Part shown: positions 41,683 through 50,500 of the stretch, one piece after another
How the letters are laid out: every line of letters begins with the position of its first letter
How positions within the stretch are numbered: position 1 is the first letter of the stretch
Assembly (NCBI GenBank): GCA_904374465.1
Contig: CAJFFY010000004.1
Coordinates: 1-64,000 of the forward strand
Direction of reading: 5' to 3'
DNA from: an uncultured Subdoligranulum sp.
Lineage (GTDB): Bacteria; Bacillota; Clostridia; Oscillospirales; Ruminococcaceae
Length of the DNA: 64,000 nt
Made by a program: the position numbers and the translations under genes
Notes under the pieces: generated by a model
Seen by the model: the letters and a program-made list of their open reading frames with translations, nothing else
What the model was told of the DNA's origin: nothing
Database searches by the model: none

Positions 41683-42770
41683 GGTTGTGTTTCCTCCCGC
41701 AGGATATCCCGGGGCAGCCGCACGGTGAAGGTGCTGCCCTGCCCGGGGGTGCTTTGTACCGTGACGGTACCGTCCGAAAGTTCCAGGATGCGCCGCACCA
41801 GGGCCAGACCCAGGCCGTTGCCCTCGGTAGCGTGGGAGGTATCGCCCTGGTAGAATTTGTCAAAGATGCGTTCCTGGGTGGCCCGGTCCATGCCGCAGCC
41901 GGTGTCGGACACGGTGACGGTGAGGCTGTCCCGGTCGGAGCGCTCCACCAGCCTCATCCGGCCGCCCGCAGGGGTGAATTTGACGGCGTTGGACAGCAGG
42001 TTGGTCCACACCAGTTCCAGCAGGCCCGTATCCGCCGTCAGGGTACAGCGGTCCTCCAGGTCGGCGGCAAAATCAATCTGCTTTTTCTCCCACTGGTCCT
42101 CAAACTGCAGGGCACATTCGCAGAGTTGGGCACAGACATCGTAGGATTGGGGCAGCGGCTGGATCACCTGCTTTTCCAGTTTGTTGAGTTTGAGCATGTT
42201 GGTGATCAGACTGGACAGCCGCCGGGTGGATTGCAGGATGGCGGCCAGGCAATCCTGCCGCTGGGCCGGAGACAGACGGGGCTGCTGCAGCAGCTCGGCA
42301 TTGTTCTGGATGACGGCCAACGGGGTCTTGATTTCGTGGGAGACATTGGAGAAGAAGTCGGTTTTCAGCGTCTCGATGCTGCCCAGTTCCTCCACCATCT
42401 TGTTGAAATCCAGGCAGAGCACATCCAGATGGGTGGTTTTGTCCAGGGGATGGCGCGGCGCCAGATACACCGAAAAATCCCCCGCCGCCACCTGGCGGGC
42501 CGCTGCCGCCACCTCCTCCAGGGGCTTTTGGTAGTAATGGCGGATGACCAGCCCGGTGGCCACGGTACAGCCCAGGGCGGCCGCCGCCCAGGACGCCAGT
42601 ACCGCCACGACATTGCCCAGCGGCAGGCTGCGGTAGTCGATGACCTGGCCGATCATGACCATCTGCACGGTGGTGAACACCGCAAACACCCCGAAGAACA
42701 GCGCAAAGGTGGAGACCGGGAACAGTTCCCGCTTGACCCGTGCGTCGTCAAATTTTCCCGTTGCCCTCAT
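41679..42770 (-). CDS. Two-component sensor histidine kinase
   Basis: This kinase of about 363 residues has two N-terminal helices with only a short extracytoplasmic loop. HAMP (about 80-135), HisKA with the phospho-His in FFSNVSHEIKTPLAVIQNNA, and HATPase (NLLSNAVKFTPAGG; VSDTGCGM; NGLGLALVRR) follow. The short loop suggests an intramembrane sensing kinase, often for envelope stress or peptides. The ATG at 42770 overlaps the response-regulator stop as ATGA. Confidence 0.9.
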   Translation of the reverse strand: MRATGKFDDARVKRELFPVSTFALFFGVFAVFTTVQMVMIGQVIDYRSLPLGNVVAVLASWAAAALGCTVATGLVIRHYYQKPLEEVAAAARQVAAGDFSVYLAPRHPLDKTTHLDVLCLDFNKMVEELGSIETLKTDFFSNVSHEIKTPLAVIQNNAELLQQPRLSPAQRQDCLAAILQSTRRLSSLITNMLKLNKLEKQVIQPLPQSYDVCAQLCECALQFEDQWEKKQIDFAADLEDRCTLTADTGLLELVWTNLLSNAVKFTPAGGRMRLVERSDRDSLTVTVSDTGCGMDRATQERIFDKFYQGDTSHATEGNGLGLALVRRILELSDGTVTVQSTPGQGSTFTVRLPRDILREETQP

Positions 42771-43438
42771 ACCAGCACCGCCTTGTATCCCAAGCCCCGC
42801 ACCGTGCGGATGGCAAAGCCGTCGCAACCGGCACACTTGTCCCGCAGTTTGGTGATGTACACATCCACCGCCCGCAGGCTGGCGTCGGAATCCACGCCCC
42901 AGAATTCGTCCATCAGCTGGGCCCGGGTAAAGGTCTTGTTGGGGTAGGACAACAGCTTGTACAGGATGTTGAACTCCCGGGTGGTGACGGGTACCTCGGC
43001 CCCGTCCACCGTGGCGGTCATGGCGTCGGCGTCCAGCGTCAGATTGCCCACCGTCAGCCGGCGTTCCATCTGAATATGGGCGCGGCGCAGCAGCGCCTGC
43101 ACCCGCAGCAGCAGTTCCTCCAGCTGGATGGGCTTGACCATGTAGTCGTCAATGCCCAGGCGGAATCCCTTCTGTTTGGCGGGCAGGTCGTCCCGGGCGG
43201 ACATGAAGAGCAGCGGAATGGTCTGGTTGACACGGCGCACACTTTCGGCAAAGGCAAAGCCGTCGATCTCCGGCATCATAATGTCCGAGATGATCAGCGC
43301 AAAGGGGCGGCTGTACAGAGCGTCGTAGGCTTCCCGGGCCGTCAGGCAGCCGGTGGCCGCAAAGCCGCTGTCGTTGAGGTAGACGCAGACTGCCCGGTTG
43401 AGGGTGGCATCGTCCTCCACCACCAGAATATGTACCAT
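42767..43438 (-). CDS. OmpR-family response regulator
   Basis: The 223-residue regulator has a receiver domain (VVEDDATLNRA, phospho-Asp in IISDIMMPEIDG, Lys in DYMVKPIQ) and an OmpR winged helix (TTREFNILYKLLSYPNKTFTR; SLRAVDVYITKLRDK). It is co-transcribed with the kinase and the 169-residue protein from a clear promoter. Targets are not evident. Confidence 0.92.
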   Translation of the reverse strand: MVHILVVEDDATLNRAVCVYLNDSGFAATGCLTAREAYDALYSRPFALIISDIMMPEIDGFAFAESVRRVNQTIPLLFMSARDDLPAKQKGFRLGIDDYMVKPIQLEELLLRVQALLRRAHIQMERRLTVGNLTLDADAMTATVDGAEVPVTTREFNILYKLLSYPNKTFTRAQLMDEFWGVDSDASLRAVDVYITKLRDKCAGCDGFAIRTVRGLGYKAVLV

Positions 43439-43473
43439 TTTGGTTCCCCGCTTTCTATGGTTGTTCTACCCGT

Positions 43474-43502
43474 ATTATACGCCTGCGGCGGGATTTTACC
43501 AA
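43474..43502 (-). promoter_or_regulatory. Promoter of the OmpR/HK operon
   Basis: On the minus strand TTGGTA (43502-43497) and TATAAT (43479-43474) are 17 bases apart. Confidence 0.75.
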
Positions 43503-43550
43503 ACCAATGTTGCGGCGCCGTTGGGGAATTGTTTGAGAATTGTGAATTCC

Positions 43551-43593
43551 AAAAAGCGGCGCCCCGCCCTTTTGTACAAAGAGCGGGGCGCCG
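43551..43593 (-). terminator. Terminator after the GH2 remnant
   Basis: CGGCGCCCCGC and GCGGGGCGCCG form an 11-bp stem around a 15-base loop. On the minus strand five T follow. Confidence 0.8.
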
Positions 43594-43606
43594 ACCGGAA
43601 AATGGG

Positions 43607-45336
43607 TCATGCCCGGGGCACGGTATTGAGCTGTGCATTGATTGCCAGCAGTTTTTCTTTGGTGAGTTTGTTTTCGCCCAGGGCCCCCACCAGACCGGAA
43701 AGGCGCAGCACGGTAAAGCCGCCGATCATCCGGGCAAATTCCTCCGACCGGGTGCCCTGGTCGCCCATCCCCACCGAGTCCAGGAGCTGCAGAATGATCT
43801 GCTTGCCGGCCGGTACGGCCACAATATCCCGGATCAGATCGTTGAGGGAAAAGTAACCCTCCTTCTCGGTGATGTCAAACCAGTTCAGGATGGCCCCCTG
43901 CTCCCGCAGGCGGTACCGCTCGTCGGGGGTCTCCACATGGCAGATGTCGGCGGTGTCCCGGCAGGTTCCCGCCACCGCTTCCAGGTGGGTCTTGCCCCGG
44001 TTGGGCACCGTAAAGCGGAAGAAGTGGTCCGGGGCTTTCTGCACCCCCAGCGAACTGCCGTTGGCGAAGAGTTCCACCTCCGGCTGGTTGGAGTAAACGG
44101 TGATCTGCACGGTATCCCCGGTGTGGTTCACAAACCGCTTGCCGCACAGATGGACAAAGGGTTCGTCGGACAGCCAGGCCTTGTAGGCATAGAAGGCGTC
44201 TTTTTTGTATTTGCGGTCAAACGTCACCAGGCCCTTGTGGTTCTGGCCGTTTTCGCCGCCTTCGTTGCGGGCGTCGGCACCAAAATCAAACATATTCCAC
44301 ACATGGGTGGCCCAGATATAGGGGCGGGTGAACAGCTGCTTGATCAGTTCCTCGTGGTAATGGGCCTGGTATTCCTCGGTGTAATCGCCCTGCTGCGGGG
44401 TGTCGGAATGCCAGTTCAGCGCCTCGCAGCCGTATTCGCTGCAGCCGATGGGCAGCGTGGGGTGCTGGGCGTGGAACTTGTCGAACCAGGGGCCGTTCAT
44501 GGCGGTATCGCCGCCATACCAGCCAAAGTAATGGTTGTACGAAATCGCGTCGGGAATTTCCAGGTAGGGGCTGTCGGTGGGACACATGCTGATAGCCGCC
44601 ATGACGGTGGGGCGGGTGGGGTCCATGGTATGGCACAGATCGTTGAGCCGGTGATGGTTTGCCAGCAGGTCCGGGTCCTTGTCCCCTTTCATGGTGATTT
44701 CGTTGCTCAGCCCCCAGACCACAATGGAGGCGTGGTGGTGGTTCTGGACAATGAGCTCCCGCATCTGGTCCAGCGTGTTCTGCCTTCCGCCGGGCCGCTG
44801 ACCCAGCTTTCCACCTGTACCCGGCCGTCGGCTTCCGGGGTGATGTGCAGCCCGCAGCCGCCGTAGTAGGACAGATCAAAGTGGGTGGCGGGCAGGCAGA
44901 TCACATTCACGTCCCGGTACAGACCGCCGTAGAAGGTGAAGTCTGCCACCTGGGGATAGACATGGTCATTGGGGGCGTTGTCCACCGTGATGACCAGCAG
45001 GTTTTCCTCCTGCAGATGGCGGGTCAGATCCACCCGCCAGGTGGAATAGCCGCCGTCATGGGCGGCCAGCTTTTCCCCGTTGAGCCATACTTCCGCCGAG
45101 GAATTGGCGCCGTTGATTTCCAGGAAATAGACGTCCGCCCGGGGCAGATCGGCACGGCGCAGCGGCCGGACATACACGCCGGTGCCGCGCCAATAATCGT
45201 TGTCGCCGTCCTGGCCGTCAATGTTGTTCCATGTGTGGGGCAGGTTGACGATGTCCCAGTCGGCCGGCCAGGCGTCGGGGCGGGCAGCCCCCTTGCGGAA
45301 AGCCCATTTGCGGTTTATGTTGACGATGTTTCTCAT
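43607..45336 (-). pseudogene. GH2 beta-galactosidase/glucuronidase-like gene with internal deletion and frameshift
   Basis: The 5' part (ATG 45336, AAAGGAG upstream) encodes a complete GH2 sugar-binding domain (INRKWAFRKGA, VNLPHTWNN, EVWLNGEKLAAHDGGYSTW, ADFTFYGGLYRDV). It stops matching at VQVESWVSG, the start of the second domain. Near 44775-44815 the sequence switches frame to NTLDQMRELIVQNHHHASIVVWGLSNEI, the middle of the TIM barrel with the acid/base Glu. It continues through the nucleophile region GCSEYGCEA to a normal C terminus at 43607. About 200-250 residues are missing, and the two parts are in different frames. The original 5' frame ends at 44707. The product cannot be an active GH2. 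Confidence 0.82.
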
Positions 45337-45567
45337 AACAGACGCTCCTTTGCAGCGATCCATGAACAGGAAAAAATGCTGAAACTTCCGGACCGGGAAT
45401 CCGCCTGGTCCGGGCACTGTCTCTATCTTACCAGAATCCGCCCCGCATGAAGTAGAATAATTTTGTGTAATTTCTTAATGATTTTTGTTTTTCCTCTTGT
45501 CATTGTGCAGAAAAAAGCAGATACTGGCTGTATAGATTGCTCATCGTGACAAAGGGGGGATATTCGC
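45337..45567. promoter_or_regulatory. Divergent control region between GH2 remnant and AraC gene
   Basis: This 231-base gap has no ORF. TTGTCA (45497-45502) with GATACT (45520-45525) at 17-base spacing is a fair plus-strand promoter for the AraC gene. A TAAGAT on the minus strand near 45428-45433 could serve the GH2 remnant. Confidence 0.4.
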
Positions 45568-46827
45568 ATGGACTGCCAGGATGAATTTTATTTTTTTCTG
45601 CAAGTGATCTACCGGGCAGGCATCGGCAGCAAGGAGTTTTCCCTGCCTGCCGCGGGAGATCTGGAAATTGACGGAGGGCTGCGCCGTCAGCTGGGGGTGG
45701 AACCGTCGGTTTTTGCCGGGTGCCGGGTCTTTCTTCCCCTTCTGGAACCGGGCATCCTCTGCCATGTGACCGACTGTTTTTACCTGCACTATCTGTTTTT
45801 CCGGCTGCCCGGGGCGCCGCGGGGCATGGTGGTGGGGCCCTATCTTTCCCTGCTGCCCTCGGCGCAGCAGATTTTGGAAATGGCCGAACGCTACGAGCTG
45901 CCGCCCGTGCGCACCCACCTGCTGGAGGAGTTCTACCCCACCCTGCCCCAGATCACCGACAACAGCGTTTTTTACAGCATGGTGTACTGCCTGTGTGAGG
46001 CGCTGTACGGCCGCAAGGCGGAGGTGCGCTCCATCAGCCTGGAGGACGAGCTTTCCCCCACGGCCCTCTCCGTCACAGCCCGGGAAGCCGATCTTTCCAC
46101 CGCCATGCAGCGGCTGGAAAACCGCTACCAGCTGGAGGACCAGCTGCTGCGGGCCGTGGCCGAAGGGGACCGTGCCCGGCTGCGCCGGGTCCTGCATGGG
46201 GTCGACCTGGATGTGGCCACCGAGCCCCGGCTGTCCGACCCGGTGCGCAACATCAAGAATTATTGCATCGTCCTGAACACCCTGCTGCGCAAGGCCGCCC
46301 AGCAGGGCGGCGTACACCCCATTTACCTGGATGATCTTTCCCGCACCTTTGCCGCCCGCATCGAAAAACTGCCCACCACCGCGTCGGCCCGGAAGCTGGT
46401 CCACGAAATGGCCGACCAGTACTGCCTGCTGGTGCAGCAGCACGGTGCCGAAAACTATTCCCGACCGGTGCAGACGGCCATGCTGTATGTGCGGCAGCAC
46501 CTGGCCGAACCCCTGAATCTGCACACCCTGGCCGCGCTGCTGGGCTGCAACGCCAGCTACTTTTCGGCCCGGTTCAAAAGGGAAACCGGCCAGACCCTGA
46601 CCGAATTCATCCTCCAGGAGCGGATGCGCCTGGCCGTCCATCTGCTGCTGACCACCCGGCTGCAGGTGCAGACGGTGGCCCAGTACTGCGGGTTTCTGGA
46701 CGCCAATTATTTTTGCCGCATCTTCCGCCAGACCGTGGGCTGCAGCCCCGGCGCGTACCGCAAAACCGGCCGGGCACAAACCGGCGCTTTTGTCCCTTGT
46801 CCCCCGGGGCAGAATATGCTAGGGTAA
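45568..46827 (+). CDS. AraC-family transcriptional regulator
   Basis: The 419-residue protein has a long N-terminal region of about 310 residues of unrecognised fold and a C-terminal AraC helix-turn-helix pair (LAEPLNLHTLAALLGCNASYFSARFKRE; VAQYCGFLDANYFCRIFRQTVG). It is divergent from the damaged GH2 gene and probably once controlled it. The ATG has AAGGGGGG nine bases upstream. The reading frame is intact although its putative target is broken. Confidence 0.85.
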   Translation: MDCQDEFYFFLQVIYRAGIGSKEFSLPAAGDLEIDGGLRRQLGVEPSVFAGCRVFLPLLEPGILCHVTDCFYLHYLFFRLPGAPRGMVVGPYLSLLPSAQQILEMAERYELPPVRTHLLEEFYPTLPQITDNSVFYSMVYCLCEALYGRKAEVRSISLEDELSPTALSVTAREADLSTAMQRLENRYQLEDQLLRAVAEGDRARLRRVLHGVDLDVATEPRLSDPVRNIKNYCIVLNTLLRKAAQQGGVHPIYLDDLSRTFAARIEKLPTTASARKLVHEMADQYCLLVQQHGAENYSRPVQTAMLYVRQHLAEPLNLHTLAALLGCNASYFSARFKRETGQTLTEFILQERMRLAVHLLLTTRLQVQTVAQYCGFLDANYFCRIFRQTVGCSPGAYRKTGRAQTGAFVPCPPGQNMLG

Positions 46828-46891
46828 CCCCAGGCGGTACGGGTATAAAAACCCCCGTCCCGTCGCATACCAATGCCGGGAGGGACTGTGC

Positions 46892-47437
46892 ATGAAACAA
46901 CATCTTCATTCCATGGACCGCAATCTGATGAGCCTGCTGGTTTGCATCGGCGAGCTTGTGATCGGGGTGCTGCTGCTCCTGAACCCCCGGGGCTTTACCT
47001 TTGCCGTCTTTGTGGCCCTGGGGGTGCTGCTGGCCGCGCTGGGCATTGCCCGGCTGGTGGGCTACTGGCGGACCGAAGCCGCGGTGGCTGCCCGGAGCGG
47101 CGGGCTGGTGACCGGTCTGGTCTTTTTGCTGGCGGGGGGCTTTTGCATCTTCCGGTGGCAGTGGTTCGTCATGACGTTTCCCATTCTGACGGTGGTGTAC
47201 GGCGTGGTGACCCTGCTCAACGGGCTGAACAAGCTGCAGTGCGCCGTGGACCTGTGGCGGCTGGGCCAGCGGTACTGGTACCTGGCGCTGACCGGCGCCG
47301 CGCTGACGCTGTTGTTCGGCGCGGTGATCCTGGCCGATCCCTTTGCCACCGTGGCCCTTTTGTGGAAATTTGTGGCCATTGCCTTCCTGGTGGAGGCAGT
47401 GCTGGACCTGGCAACCCTGCTGTTCAGCCGGCGGTAA
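46892..47437 (+). CDS. HdeD/DUF308-family membrane protein
   Basis: The 181-residue protein has six predicted helices in three hairpins, as in HdeD-like DUF308 proteins, with the repeated pattern LLLNPRGFTFAVF and ILADPFATVALL. HdeD is linked to acid resistance in E. coli, but the role here is unknown. GGGAGG lies eight bases before the ATG. A UUCG-capped terminator follows. Confidence 0.8.
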   Translation: MKQHLHSMDRNLMSLLVCIGELVIGVLLLLNPRGFTFAVFVALGVLLAALGIARLVGYWRTEAAVAARSGGLVTGLVFLLAGGFCIFRWQWFVMTFPILTVVYGVVTLLNGLNKLQCAVDLWRLGQRYWYLALTGAALTLLFGAVILADPFATVALLWKFVAIAFLVEAVLDLATLLFSRR

Positions 47438-47469
47438 CCGGCCGTCCGCACACCGCCTGCCGCACACAA

Positions 47470-47507
47470 AAACGGACGCTGCCCTTCGGGGCAGCGTCCG
47501 CTTTTGT
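47470..47507. terminator. Terminator with UUCG tetraloop
   Basis: CGGACGCTGCCC and GGGCAGCGTCCG enclose TTCG and are flanked by AAAA and CTTTTG, between convergent genes. Confidence 0.85.
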
Positions 47508-47523
47508 GTTTGGGCGGCCGGGC

Positions 47524-50500
47524 TCAGCCCTGCCGCGGGGATTGGTTCAGCGTACCGCCGGGGGTACGTCCGCTGGCGGCGCCGTGGCGCACATTCATCA
47601 CCAGCATCTGCAGGCGGTTTTCGATGTTGGCAAAGCTCACATCGGGGTCGTAGTCCAGGGGCAGGATCTGGGCATCGGGGTACTGCTCCTTGATCTTTTT
47701 GGTGATACCGCGTCCCACCACATGGTTGGGCAGGCAGCCGAAGGGCTGCAGAATGACAAAGGCACGGCAGCCCTGCTGGGCATGGTGCAGGATCTCGCCG
47801 GGGATCAGGATGCCCTCGCCCGCATCGAAGGTGTGGGGGATGATGGGATCGCTGAGCCGGGCCAGGTCCTGGATGCGGGCCGCCTTCTCATACAGGGGAT
47901 GGGCCGAGGCGATGCGGTCGGTCAGGTCATGGGCAGCGTCGAACAGGCGGTCCGCCGTGCTGAACCAGATTTTTTCCGCCGGGCTGCGGCCCACATGCTG
48001 TTCCTTGACCTGGCAGTCCTGGTAGAAGTAGGTTTTCTGGATGACATCGGTCATCCGGGCCTCGATGATCTCAAAGCCGTTGCGTTCCAGGTAGGCCTCG
48101 ATGTCCCGGTTGGCGCCGGGGTGGAAGTTGAGCAGGTATTCGCCCACAATGAGCACCCGCGGCCGCAGGTGGGACCGGTCGTAGGGGACCTCCTTCATCA
48201 GCTGGATGCCGTGGCGGAAGCCCTCGGCCGCGCCCTTGACGCCGCCGTGTTCCATGCCGTCCACCAGGGCGTCCATGGCCTTGTCAAAGGCGCGGTCGGC
48301 GGCGCCCCGCTCCAGTTCATAGGGGCGGATCTTGCGCAGCAGTTCCTCCAGGGCGTCGATCATGGGCAGTCCGAAGGCGATGCGCACCGAGGACAGCAGG
48401 TTCAGCCGGAACCCGGGGTGCAGGTCATGGGCGTCCTTGTCGTCATTGGTCAGGATGGGCACCTTGGCAAACCCGGCATCGTCCAGAGCCTTGCGCAGCA
48501 GGGCGCTGTAATGGGTCAGCCGGCAATCGCCGATGTACTTGGCCATGGCCACCGCGGTGTGATCCAGGTCATACTGCCCGCTTTCCAGGGCAGCCAGCAC
48601 CTCGCCCACCACGATCTGGGCGGGGAAGCAGATATCGTTGTGCACATAGCGCTTACCCATCCGGATGGCATCCTCCCGGCCCACGGCCAGGGGCACCGCC
48701 CGGATGCCCTGGGTGCAGAACACCGCCGACAGCAGCCGGCAGAAAGCATGGGAGGTGTTGGGCACCAGCACGGTCTTTTGCCGGTCGGCCTTGGCAAACT
48801 TGACCGGATAGGGATCCTGCAGCGGCTGGGGCTCGGGCGGCTTGACCTGCTGGGCCCGGCGCATGGACACCGTCTCCAGGAAGGAGCGCACCCGGATGCG
48901 CAGCGGTCCCTGTACGTCGCTTTCGTCCACCTTGAGGATCAGGGGGATCTTGCCGGAGATTTCCTTCATCAGCCGCTGGATCTCGTCGGACAGGTAGGCG
49001 TCGTGGCCGCAGCCGAAGCTGACCAGCTGGACGTATTCCAGGTGGGGATTGCGGGCGGCCAGAATGGCGCCGGACAGCATGCGGGCATGGAAATTGTTGA
49101 CGATGTCCAGCCGGCTCATATGCAGGTCCACCTGCTCGGTGCCGGGCACGGAATCCGCCGTGAGCACCGGGATGCCCATGCCGGCAAACAGCTCGGGCAG
49201 TTCGTGGTTGACCAGCGAATCGTTCTGGTAGGGGCGGGAGGCCAGGATCACCGCAAAGCGGTTTTCCCGGGTAACCTGGTCCAGCACCTCCTGGCCGCGG
49301 GCTTCCAGCGTGGTGTGGAAGGCGCGCTCGGCCTCCTCGGCGGCGCGCAGGGCCCGCTTGCACTCGCCGGCGGGGATTTCAAAGGTTTCGGCGAAATACT
49401 GTACCAGCTGCTTTTCCCGGTCGGCGGCGGTATACCAGTGGAAGACCGGCGCGTCGTAGGGCACGCCCCACTGTTTGGCCGGGTTGTCCGAGTTGCCCAC
49501 CACCAGGGGGTAGCCCTTGACCACCGCGCACATGGAGCGGCTGGTGACCTGGGTGTTCTCGGTGGGGACGGTGGTGACCACCGGCATGAAGATGCGGTCC
49601 ACCTTCTTCTCCACCAGGTTGCGGATGTGGCCGTGCACCAGCTTGGCCGGGAAACAGACGGTGTCCGACGTGACGGCGGAGATGCCGTTTTCGTACAGTT
49701 TGCGGGTGCTGCGGTCGGACAGCTGGACCCGGAAGCCCAGCCCCCGCAGCAGGGTGCTCCAGAAGGGCAGCGTATCCCAGAAGGCCAGCACCCGGGGGAT
49801 GCCGATGGTGATGCCCCGGTCCTGGACGGGGTGCGGCGTGGGATAGTCCCGCAGCAGCAGTTTTTCCCGCTCCTGGAACAGGTTGGGCACCGCCCCCGCC
49901 TTTTTGCGCTGTTCGGCCAGCTGGGCGCGCACTTTTTCATCCTTGGGGTCGCCCAGGATCTCGCCCCGCTCGCAGCGGTTGTTGGTGATCCAGGAATTGC
50001 CGTTGGAGAACCGCAGGATGGTCCGCTTGCAGTGGTTGGTGCAGAAGGGACAGGGGGCATTTTCCTCCTGATGATAGGTGAAATCTTCCAGGGCGTCCAG
50101 GCCCAGGAAGGTCTGATTTTCGGGATGTTCGTGGTAGCGCTCCCGGGTGAGCAGCGCGATGCCGATGGCCCCCATCAGGCCGGGGTAGGGCGCCCGGATG
50201 ACCTGACGGCCGGTGTATTCTTCCAGGGCGCGCAGCACGGCGTTGTTCTCAAAGGTGCCGCCCTGCACGACGATGCGGTCCCCCAGCGAGTCCAGGTTGG
50301 ACAGCCGGATGACCTTGGTGAAGACGTTTTCGATGATGGAACGGCAGAGCCCGGCCATGATGTCCTGGGCGCTCTTGCCGTTGCGCTGCTCGGTGATGAT
50401 GCTGCTGTTCATGAACACCGTGCAGCGGCTGCCCAGCACGGCGGGCTGGCGGGAGGCGAAGGCCGCATCGGCAATCTGTTTGGTGGGAATGCCCAGCGAG

